Assembly: GCF_006546985.1 (NCBI RefSeq)
Contig: NZ_VATK01000004.1
Location: 1-64,000 of the forward strand
Source: Bacillus sp. 03113
GTDB taxonomy: Bacteria; Bacillota; Bacilli; Bacillales; Cytobacillaceae
Length of the DNA: 64,000 nt
Direction: 5' to 3'
Shown one piece after another: positions 57,286 to 64,000 of this stretch. Both the position numbers and the translations under genes were made by a program. The notes below the pieces were generated by a model. It saw only the letters and a program-made list of their open reading frames with translations. It did no database searches and was not told the DNA's origin. Numbering within the stretch: position 1 is the stretch's first letter; the number at the start of each line of letters is the position of its first letter.

Positions 57286-57849
57286 TTACTTTTTTGAACG
57301 ATACATTTCAAATTCACCCTTAAAAACTAAATCATTATTGACAAAGCTATTGACTTCTACAAGCGTTCTCCCATGCAAATGATCAATTTTCAACACTTTT
57401 GCTTTTGCAATAACTCGATTGTTTTCTTTGACAGGCTGTGTAAATTGAATCGTTGCTTTCGCTGTTAATGCTAGCTCATCATTTATAACTGCTACAGCTA
57501 GAGAATTAGCTTGTGCAAACAAATGATGCCCTCGAGCAATTTGATTTCTCTTAAAAACATGCTCTTCCTTTACATCAAAAATGGAGATGGCTGTATGATC
57601 TAATTCTATATCAATGATTTCTCCAATAATTTCTTCTAAAGGCAAGGATCTAACCTCATCTTCAAACCTTTTTTCAGCAACATTCTTTATTCTTTCCCTT
57701 AATTCAGGGATCGATAATTCTAATCGATCTAATCGAATCGTTTGAACACTTACTGAAAAGGTTTCCGCTAATTCTTCATCCGTGATAAAAGGATTCGTTT
57801 TGATCGTTTCCTTTAATAATTTTTGACGCTCTTTTTTGTTTTTTCTCAT
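57286..57849 (-). CDS. fapR: Malonyl-CoA-responsive repressor FapR
   Basis: FapR represses fatty acid and phospholipid genes and is released by malonyl-CoA. The 187-residue protein has an N-terminal helix-turn-helix ([21 protein letters not shown]) joined to a hot-dog effector domain ([17 protein letters not shown]). The ATG at 57849 matches the family; a longer frame would read through its own operator. It heads the plsX-fab operon and sits next to a clear FapR box. Confidence 0.96.
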   Translation of the reverse strand: MRKNKKERQKLLKETIKTNPFITDEELAETFSVSVQTIRLDRLELSIPELRERIKNVAEKRFEDEVRSLPLEEIIGEIIDIELDHTAISIFDVKEEHVFKRNQIARGHHLFAQANSLAVAVINDELALTAKATIQFTQPVKENNRVIAKAKVLKIDHLHGRTLVEVNSFVNNDLVFKGEFEMYRSKK

Positions 57850-57870
57850 ATTATATACACCGTCCGAGCT

Positions 57871-57889
57871 ATTAAGACTAGGTACTAAT
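57871..57889 (-). promoter_or_regulatory. FapR operator
   Basis: The minus strand has ATTAGTACCTAGTCTTAAT, an imperfect inverted repeat that matches the known FapR box. It lies just downstream of the -10, between promoter and start codon, as expected for autorepression. Confidence 0.85.
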
Positions 57890-57892
57890 AGT

Positions 57893-57921
57893 AGTATATA
57901 ATTAAAAAAAGGAGATTGCAA
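57893..57921 (-). promoter_or_regulatory. Sigma-A promoter of fapR-plsX-fabDG
   Basis: TTGCAA (57916-57921), a 17-bp spacer and TATACT (57893-57898) on the minus strand. The -35 lies inside the recG terminator stem and the start point would fall in the FapR box. Confidence 0.75.
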
Positions 57922-57946
57922 GACACGATTGTATCTTGTAATCTCC
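57904..57946 (-). terminator. Rho-independent terminator of recG
   Basis: GGAGATTACAAGATAC and its partner GTGTCTTGCAATCTCC form a long stem on the minus strand, followed by seven T. It lies 70 bp after the recG stop and overlaps the fapR promoter. Confidence 0.9.
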
Positions 57947-58015
57947 CTTCTTTAATAAATGTAAATTGCGGTTATGAAGAGAGCAAATATTTTTTATTCA
58001 ATTTTTTTGGTAAAA

Positions 58016-60058
58016 TCAGTCCAATTTTTCTCCTCTTAGGACACCTGATTTCTCTAACATTGTTCTTAAATAAGAATATTCATTTGATTCCCAGAACACT
58101 TTCGATTGGATAAGAGCAGCAGCATCATTTCTCGCTGTTTCTAATGCCCGATAATCATGAACCATATCAGCTATTTTAAATTCAGGAAGACCGCTTTGTT
58201 TTTTGCCAAAAAAATCTCCTGGTCCTCTTAGCTCTAAGTCTTTTTCACTTAATAAAAATCCATCGTTTGTTTCAGTCATAATTTTCATTCTTTCCTTCCC
58301 AACCTCTGATTTGGGATCCGCTAACAAAATACAATAGGATTGTTCACTGCCTCTGCCAACCCTTCCTCGAAGCTGGTGAAGCTGAGAAAGCCCAAATCTT
58401 TCTGCATCATATATGACCATAACAGAAGCATTAGGAACATTAACACCTACCTCAACAACGGTGGTAGAAACAAGCACTTGAGTGTCATTTTGGCTAAACT
58501 CTTTCATGGCTAGTTCTTTTTCAGAGGAAGAAAGTCGCCCATGCATTAATCCAACATTAAATCGATTTTGAAAATAGTGACTGAGCGTTTGGTGAACATC
58601 GATGGCATTTTGAACATCCAGATTTTCAGATTCTTCGATTAAAGGACAAATGACATAAGCTTGTCTCCCTTTTTGCAATTCTTTCTCCATAAAACTTAAT
58701 ACCCGATCGAGCATCGTATGCTTTGCCCAATAGGTTTCAATGATTTTTCTCCCAGCCGGCATTTCATCGATAATCGATACATCCATTTCACCGAAGGCTG
58801 TAATTGCTAATGTTCGAGGAATTGGTGTAGCAGTCATAAATAATACATCAGGATGCTCGCCTTTTTCTCTGAGAATTCTCCTTTGCTCTACCCCAAAACG
58901 GTGTTGCTCATCCGTGATCACCAATCCTAAATGTTTGAACTCCACTTCATCCTGAATAAGCGCATGCGTTCCAATGATGATATGAATGTCTCCAAGTCTT
59001 AATTGTGATAAGATTTCCTTTCTCTTCTTCCCTTTAACGGAGCTTGTTAAAAGCACACAGATTAGACCAAAAGGTTCTAGTAATTGTTTTAAAGAGGAGG
59101 CGTGCTGCTCTGCTAAAATTTCAGTTGGCACCATCAATGCACCCTGGTAGCCTGAAGTTACACTTGCATATAATGCAATTGCAGCTACAACAGTTTTTCC
59201 AGATCCAACATCTCCTTGCAGCAAACGGTTCATTCGAAAAGGACTTTTCATATCCTTTAGTATTTCATTTACTACTCTTTTTTGTGCACCTGTTAACGGA
59301 AAAGGAAGGTGATCAATAAAATCCTTCACCTTTTCAAGTTGATAATCTTGACCAATCCCTTTTGTTTGTTCTCTTTCATACTTCCTTAATGCTTGCATTT
59401 TAAGTTGAAACATTAAAAATTCTTCATACACAAACCTTCTTCTAGCCTGTTTGATGCTTTGCTGCCCCTCAGGAAAATGAATATATTTTAATGCTTCCTT
59501 ACGATTTAATAATTTATATTTAGATAAGAGCGATACAGGTAGAACTTCTACGATTTCTTCCCCATATTGGGACAAAGCTCGACTAATGAATCGGCGAATT
59601 CCTTTAACTGTTAACTTCCCCTTTACGAGATAAACCGGCTCAAAATCATTGCTCTTTGTATTCGATCCTTGTTGCCATTCATTTGCCGTGATAGTTTGTC
59701 GATGTTGATCCCATTTTCCAGTTATTGTAATTGCGTCGTTTATAGATAATTTCTTTTTTATATAAGGCTGATTAAAAAAGATCACTTGAATTAAATATCT
59801 TCCGACTAATAATCGAAATGTTAAACGAGATTTCTTTCGACCGTAATACATCAAGACAGGCTCACTGTGTATATTTCCTTCAACCGTGACTTTTTCATCA
59901 TGCTTTACCTCTGCCAAATCCCTTAAGCGATAATCCTCATAGCGAAAAGGAAAATATTCTAGCAAATCATGAATGGTATGGATATTCATCGCAGCAAATG
60001 CTTCTGCTGTTTCAATACCAACTCCACTTAAATTTGTAATGGATTGCGATAAATTCAC
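58016..60058 (-). CDS. recG: ATP-dependent DNA helicase RecG
   Basis: RecG remodels stalled forks and branched DNA. The 680-residue protein has an N-terminal wedge/OB domain, Walker A GDVGSGKTVVAAIAL, the DEQHRFGVEQR box, the TATPIPRTLAI motif and the C-terminal QLHQLRGRVGRG motif. The GTG at 60058 is chosen because AGGGTGAAA lies upstream and the family start resembles VNLSQSITNLSGVG. The 14-codon longer frame overlaps sdaAA. Confidence 0.96.
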   Translation of the reverse strand: MNLSQSITNLSGVGIETAEAFAAMNIHTIHDLLEYFPFRYEDYRLRDLAEVKHDEKVTVEGNIHSEPVLMYYGRKKSRLTFRLLVGRYLIQVIFFNQPYIKKKLSINDAITITGKWDQHRQTITANEWQQGSNTKSNDFEPVYLVKGKLTVKGIRRFISRALSQYGEEIVEVLPVSLLSKYKLLNRKEALKYIHFPEGQQSIKQARRRFVYEEFLMFQLKMQALRKYEREQTKGIGQDYQLEKVKDFIDHLPFPLTGAQKRVVNEILKDMKSPFRMNRLLQGDVGSGKTVVAAIALYASVTSGYQGALMVPTEILAEQHASSLKQLLEPFGLICVLLTSSVKGKKRKEILSQLRLGDIHIIIGTHALIQDEVEFKHLGLVITDEQHRFGVEQRRILREKGEHPDVLFMTATPIPRTLAITAFGEMDVSIIDEMPAGRKIIETYWAKHTMLDRVLSFMEKELQKGRQAYVICPLIEESENLDVQNAIDVHQTLSHYFQNRFNVGLMHGRLSSSEKELAMKEFSQNDTQVLVSTTVVEVGVNVPNASVMVIYDAERFGLSQLHQLRGRVGRGSEQSYCILLADPKSEVGKERMKIMTETNDGFLLSEKDLELRGPGDFFGKKQSGLPEFKIADMVHDYRALETARNDAAALIQSKVFWESNEYSYLRTMLEKSGVLRGEKLD

Positions 60059-60065
60059 TTTCACC

Positions 60066-60944
60066 CTAACTTTGCGAAACACCAAATATTTTCGCTTCAA
60101 GCGATCGGCCAGTCGGTGTTGCCGCTAAACCTCCTTGTGCAGTTTCCCTTAATGCAACAGGCATTGTTTGGCCAATTTTATACATGGCTTCTATTACTTC
60201 ATCACACGGAATTCTACTTGTAATCCCTGCAAGCGCCATATCAGCCGCGATCATTGCATTCGCAGCTCCCATCGCATTTCTTTTGACGCACGGCACTTCT
60301 ACAAGACCAGCAACAGGATCACAAACGAGACCAAGCATGTTTTTTAGTGTTATCGCCATTGCTTCAGCACTTTGTTCGGGTGTTCCCCCTGCCATTTCAA
60401 CAATAGCTGCTGCTGCCATCCCAGAAGCGGATCCTACTTCTGCTTGACACCCTCCTGCTGCCCCTGAAATTGATGCATTATTTGCCATAACAAATCCAAA
60501 TGCTCCTGCTGTAAATAAGAAAGAGACCATCTGCTCCCGGGATGGCTTCAGTTTATTTTGAACAGCAAACAAAGTTCCGGGAACAACACCAGCAGAGCCA
60601 GCTGTTGGTGTTGCACAGATGGTCCCCATTGCAGCATTTACTTCGTTTGTTGCAACAGCCTTGCTAACTGCATCTAATATGGTTTCCCCAGACAAAAATT
60701 GCCCTTTTTTAATATATTCATGTAAAAGAACTGCATCACCGCCCGTTAAGCCTGAGTGGGATTGAACACCCCTTAAGCCTTTTTCAACAGCTTGCTCCAT
60801 TATAGTCAAATTCAGCTCCATTTGCGCTAAAATCTCTTCTTTCGATCGCCCCGTTAATTCCATTTCTTGCTCAATCATAATTTCTGAGATTTTCTTCTTT
60901 CTTAGATTTGCAAGTTCTACTAACTCTGCTACATTCCGAAACAC
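60066..60944 (-). CDS. sdaAA: L-serine dehydratase alpha chain SdaAA
   Basis: SdaAA with SdaAB forms the iron-sulfur L-serine dehydratase that makes pyruvate and ammonia. The 292-residue protein shows GTICATPTAGSAGVVPG, GAAGGCQAEVGSASGMAAAA, GLVCDPVAGLVEVPCVKRNA, with the cluster cysteines, and ends KIFGVSQS. The start is GTG at 60944 with GGAGGG 9 nt upstream, matching the family N-terminus. It lies between sdaAB and recG as in B. subtilis. Confidence 0.96.
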   Translation of the reverse strand: MFRNVAELVELANLRKKKISEIMIEQEMELTGRSKEEILAQMELNLTIMEQAVEKGLRGVQSHSGLTGGDAVLLHEYIKKGQFLSGETILDAVSKAVATNEVNAAMGTICATPTAGSAGVVPGTLFAVQNKLKPSREQMVSFLFTAGAFGFVMANNASISGAAGGCQAEVGSASGMAAAAIVEMAGGTPEQSAEAMAITLKNMLGLVCDPVAGLVEVPCVKRNAMGAANAMIAADMALAGITSRIPCDEVIEAMYKIGQTMPVALRETAQGGLAATPTGRSLEAKIFGVSQS

Positions 60945-61009
60945 GTAATCATCCCTCCAAATCATCTCTTTTTTTTTGATTAAAATTCACACAAGTACTC
61001 TTCCTATCC

Positions 61010-61672
61010 TTAATCAATAATCTTGGTGACCTTTAACACATTTTCTACCCCTTCTAATTCCCTTAATAAAAAATCTTCTACATTCTGATCAACTTCAATG
61101 GTCATCAGCGCTTGCATTCCTTCTTCTTTTCTTGAAACCTCCATATGTCCGATATTGATTTCATATTTTGCTAGAACATTGGATACTTTGGCAATGGTAC
61201 CGAATCGATCGTTATGAGCAATGAGCAGAGCAGGATGATTCCCAGATAACTTCAATTGAAAGCCGTTTAATTCTATAATCTCTATTTTTCCACCTCCAAT
61301 AGAAATTCCCACTAGCTCAAGTTCACCACGCTCATCCCCCATTTGAATTCTAGCTGTATTCGGGTGATCCATAATCGCATCTTCGATCAAAAAGGTGACC
61401 TCAATCCCCTTTTGTTTTGCAATTTCAATAGCCTGTATGATTCTTTCATCATCCGTATCGTAATCAAGCAGTCCACCAACAATGGCAATATCTGTTCCAT
61501 GACCTTTGTATGTGTTTGCAAATGAACCATAAAATGAGATTTTAATCCACTTTGGTTCTCGTTCAAATAAACTTCTTGCCACTCTTCCGATTCGTGCTGC
61601 ACCTGCTGTATGTGAGCTTGATGGGCCAATCATAATAGGGCCGATAATATCAAAAACACTCTTAAATTTCAT
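61010..61672 (-). CDS. sdaAB: L-serine dehydratase beta chain SdaAB
   Basis: The 220-residue beta chain has the IGPIMIGPSSSHTAGAARIG motif and a C-terminal ACT domain (HNDRFGTIAKVSNVLAKYEI, about 150-220) that probably senses serine. GGGAGG precedes the ATG. It is 65 bp upstream of sdaAA and probably cotranscribed. Confidence 0.96.
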   Translation of the reverse strand: MKFKSVFDIIGPIMIGPSSSHTAGAARIGRVARSLFEREPKWIKISFYGSFANTYKGHGTDIAIVGGLLDYDTDDERIIQAIEIAKQKGIEVTFLIEDAIMDHPNTARIQMGDERGELELVGISIGGGKIEIIELNGFQLKLSGNHPALLIAHNDRFGTIAKVSNVLAKYEINIGHMEVSRKEEGMQALMTIEVDQNVEDFLLRELEGVENVLKVTKIID

Positions 61673-61729
61673 CCCAAGCCTCCCTTAGTATTACTTTGTA
61701 AGCCTCGTTAAATTGCTATAGATAGCAGG

Positions 61730-61755
61730 AAATAGAAGGGATGCCCCTTCTATTT
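61730..61755 (-). terminator. Perfect hairpin between fakA and sdaAB
   Basis: AAATAGAAGGG and CCCTTCTATTT pair perfectly around GCAT, 13 bp after the fakA stop. There is no long T run on either side, so it may act as a weak terminator or processing site. Confidence 0.45.
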
Positions 61756-61767
61756 CGTTTAACAATG

Positions 61768-63441
61768 TTATTCAACAGAAAAAATAAATGAATAAAGCGG
61801 CTGATTGCCTGCATGTGTTTCAATCTCAAGCTCAGCATACTCATCTTCAATTCTCTTAATCAATTCGGCTGTTTCAGCTTCTGATGCATCTTCCCCTTTA
61901 ATGATGGTTAAGATTTCAGAATCTTCGTCTAGCATTTTCGTTAATAGCTCATAGGCAGTTTGTACTTTATCTTTATTCTTCACGATTATTTTGTTTTCAG
62001 CAATCCCCATATAATCATCTTTTTCAATTTCCAAACCATCAATGCAAGTGTTTCGAACGGCAAAAGTAATTTGGCCGGACTTAACATGCTTAATAGCCTC
62101 TGTCATCGCCTCTTTATTCTCTATCATACCAAGGTCAGGATGAAAAGATAGTAATGCAGAAAGCCCTTGAGGAACCGTTTTTGCTGGAATAACAGCAACT
62201 TCTTCATCTAATACTTCTGCTACTTGTTCCGCAGCCATTATAATATTTTTGTTGTTTGGTAGTATAATGATTTTTTTTGCCTTAATATTTTTAATCGCTT
62301 TCACAAAATCCTCAGTACTAGGATTCATCGTTTGCCCGCCTTCAATGATCACATGAGCTCCCATACTTTTAAACAGTGAAGCAATCCCGCTTCCCATTGA
62401 TACAGCAATAATTCCATATTCCTGCTCTTCTAATTGGGCCGGAACAGGGGCTTCTATTAATGGCTTTCCAACAATGGTTGAATGTTGCTCTCTCATATTT
62501 TCAATTTTCATATTAATAAGGCTGCCATATTGTTGACCGTAGTTTAATACTTCACCTGGCTGCTCTGAGTGAATATGTACTTTAACAATCTCATCATCCG
62601 AAATGACAAGCAAAGAATCACCATACTTGCTCATTTCATTACGAAACTTTTCCTCATTAAAAGGATGATTATTAAGTTTTTTCTCTTCAAACCGAACCAT
62701 AAATTCTGTACAATAGCCATATTCAATATCTTCTGTATTTATAAAGCTTTGCACGCTTTTATGGTGTTCAGCATTCACAAGCTCATCCATGGAAGATAAA
62801 GAAAGCTTTCCATCTGGAAGCTCTTCCCCTTTTAACTCTGCTAAAAGACCTTCATAAACAAAAACCAACCCTTGACCCCCGCTATCAACGACCCCTACTT
62901 CTTTTAGCACAGGGAGCAAGTCAGGCGTTCGATTTAAAGATGCCTTTGCTTCTTTCACAACCTCTTCCATAATATAAATGATATCATCTTGATTCTCAGC
63001 CGCTTTAACAGCTGCCCGTGCAGAATCTTTAGCAACTGTTAGGATCGTTCCTTCTACAGGCTTCATAACCGCTTTATATGCCGTTTCAACTCCACCCTGT
63101 AAAGCTTTTGCAAACTCCTTTCCATTAAGAACCGATTTCTGCTCAATAGCTTTTGCAAAACCTCTGAATAATTGGGAGAGAATCACACCTGAATTCCCTC
63201 TTGCTCCCATAAGCAATCCTTTTGAAAGTGATTTTGCTACTGCACCTATATGATTTTGAACATTATTTTGAACCTCTTTTGCTCCTGAAGTGATGGACAA
63301 GCTCATATTAGTTCCTGTATCACCATCTGGAACCGGAAATACGTTTAATGCATCAACGTATTTAGCATTTGAGGATAGGTAGTTTGCTCCTTGAATAATC
63401 ATTTCAGCGAAACGCTTTCCATCTAAGACAGTTATAGACAC
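61768..63441 (-). CDS. fakA: Fatty acid kinase catalytic subunit FakA (YloV)
   Basis: FakA phosphorylates FakB-bound fatty acids for use by PlsY. The 557-residue protein has an N-terminal DhaL/DAK2 kinase domain (NVFPVPDGDTGTNMSLS, then GARGNSGVILSQLFRG and VDSGGQGLV), a middle linker and a C-terminal DegV-like-related domain. The start is GTG at 63441 with GGGAGG upstream. It follows yloU by 17 bp; the pair is conserved across Firmicutes. Confidence 0.95.
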   Translation of the reverse strand: MSITVLDGKRFAEMIIQGANYLSSNAKYVDALNVFPVPDGDTGTNMSLSITSGAKEVQNNVQNHIGAVAKSLSKGLLMGARGNSGVILSQLFRGFAKAIEQKSVLNGKEFAKALQGGVETAYKAVMKPVEGTILTVAKDSARAAVKAAENQDDIIYIMEEVVKEAKASLNRTPDLLPVLKEVGVVDSGGQGLVFVYEGLLAELKGEELPDGKLSLSSMDELVNAEHHKSVQSFINTEDIEYGYCTEFMVRFEEKKLNNHPFNEEKFRNEMSKYGDSLLVISDDEIVKVHIHSEQPGEVLNYGQQYGSLINMKIENMREQHSTIVGKPLIEAPVPAQLEEQEYGIIAVSMGSGIASLFKSMGAHVIIEGGQTMNPSTEDFVKAIKNIKAKKIIILPNNKNIIMAAEQVAEVLDEEVAVIPAKTVPQGLSALLSFHPDLGMIENKEAMTEAIKHVKSGQITFAVRNTCIDGLEIEKDDYMGIAENKIIVKNKDKVQTAYELLTKMLDEDSEILTIIKGEDASEAETAELIKRIEDEYAELEIETHAGNQPLYSFIFSVE

Positions 63442-63458
63442 AACGCTTACCTCCCTAA

Positions 63459-63821
63459 TTATGGGTTCGTTACACGAACTCCCTGAACGAAAATATTAAC
63501 TGATTCTACCGAAAGCCCAACGGTTTTATTAAGCGTATACTTCACCTTCGATTGTACATTATGAGCGATTTCTGAAATTTTCGTTCCATAGCTAACAATG
63601 ATATACATGTCAATATGGACCTCTTCACCTTCTTGACGAACGATCACACCTCGAGTAAAGTTTTCTTTTCTCAGTATGTCTGTAAGGCCATCCTTAATTT
63701 GATTTTTTGAGGCCATTCCGACGATTCCATAGCAATCTACAGCAGCACCACCTGCAAGTATTGCGATTACTTCATTTGATATATCAATTTGTCCGAATGC
63801 CGTTTTTAGTTCAATGGACAT
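63459..63821 (-). CDS. yloU: YloU, Asp23/Gls24 family protein
   Basis: A 120-residue envelope-stress family protein of the Asp23 type (SIELKTAFGQIDISNEVIA, GIVGMASKN, VDMYIIVSYGTKISE and VQSKVKYTLNKTVGL). It is always next to fakA; the function is unclear, and a membrane-associated scaffold role is proposed for relatives. The ATG at 63821 has AAAGGGGGAA upstream and is preferred to the longer frame. Confidence 0.92.
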   Translation of the reverse strand: MSIELKTAFGQIDISNEVIAILAGGAAVDCYGIVGMASKNQIKDGLTDILRKENFTRGVIVRQEGEEVHIDMYIIVSYGTKISEIAHNVQSKVKYTLNKTVGLSVESVNIFVQGVRVTNP

Positions 63822-64000
63822 GAGTCGTTCCCCCTTTGGAAATTGCTCCTTTGCTAAAGACATTTTACTATAACGCTTTTTATTTTGAAAGCCATTCTAT
63901 TTCCATCCATTTTGTCGTAAAGAAGATGTCAAGTAATTATTCTTGAAAGCTTATGCTTTCCTATTGCAATAGGATGAGTAGTATGATAAATTATTAAAGT
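63822..64000. other. Right-edge intergenic region upstream of yloU
   Basis: About 180 bases with no coding frame. In Bacillus rpmB lies divergently upstream of yloU, so this probably holds both promoters; I cannot assign them with confidence. Visible are a GAAAGC/GCTTTC hairpin (63945-63960) and directly next to it a perfect 14-bp palindrome CCTATTGCAATAGG (63960-63973). Confidence 0.5.

Noticed and set aside
61730-61755. Strong terminator call for the fakA-sdaAB hairpin
   Set aside because: The stem is perfect but there is no T run on either side, so it is listed only as a weak candidate.

Overview
The window is a continuous chromosomal segment of a low-GC Gram-positive spore-former of the family Bacillaceae (Bacillus in the broad sense). 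The evidence is synteny and sequence: the fla/che flagellar block, codY-hslUV-xerC, trmFO-topA-dprA-sucCD, ylqHG-rnhB-rbgA, rplS-trmD-rimM-ylqD-khpA-rpsP-ffh-ylxM, ftsY-smc-rnc-acpP-fabG-fabD-plsX-fapR, recG, sdaAA/sdaAB and fakA-yloU all lie in the order known from Bacillus. Every convincing gene is on the minus strand, so transcription runs from high to low coordinates. I cannot name the species.

Layout, from high to low coordinate: (1) 64.0-58.0 kb, yloU-fakA (fatty acid kinase), L-serine dehydratase sdaAB/sdaAA and recG. (2) 57.9-53.1 kb, fapR with its own operator and promoter, then plsX-fabD-fabG-acpP (type II fatty acid synthesis), rnc and smc. (3) 49.5-48.5 kb, ftsY. (4) 48.5-32.4 kb, about 16 kb that interrupts the usual ftsY-ylxM junction. 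It holds a YoaE-like molybdopterin oxidoreductase, then a tight operon coding for a membrane-anchored exported protein, an ABC-2 transporter (ATPase and permease), a MoxR AAA+ ATPase, a DUF58 protein and two large membrane-anchored von Willebrand A proteins. An intact iscB (RNA-guided nuclease of the OMEGA class) with a roughly 300-nt noncoding leader sits exactly between the ATPase and permease genes. (5) 32.3-26.7 kb, the SRP/ribosome-biogenesis block with an L19 leader. (6) 26.6-15.2 kb, rbgA, rnhB, ylqGH, sucCD, dprA, topA and trmFO, with several noncoding mobile repeats in the gaps. (7) 15.1-11.3 kb, xerC-hslV-hslU-codY. (8) 11.0 kb to the left edge, the start of the fla/che operon from flgB to flgE, including an unusually long fliK with an internal triplication.

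The main points of interest are the MoxR-DUF58-VWA-ABC operon of unknown function, the IscB element embedded in it, the triplicated FliK, and two families of short MITE-like palindromic elements. The MITE-like elements share one core and all three copies are flanked by 6-bp direct repeats. Smaller regulatory observations include tandem cre-like sites on the predicted sucCD promoter, the fapR promoter whose -35 box lies inside the recG terminator stem, and a 12-codon leader-like ORF between acpP and rnc.
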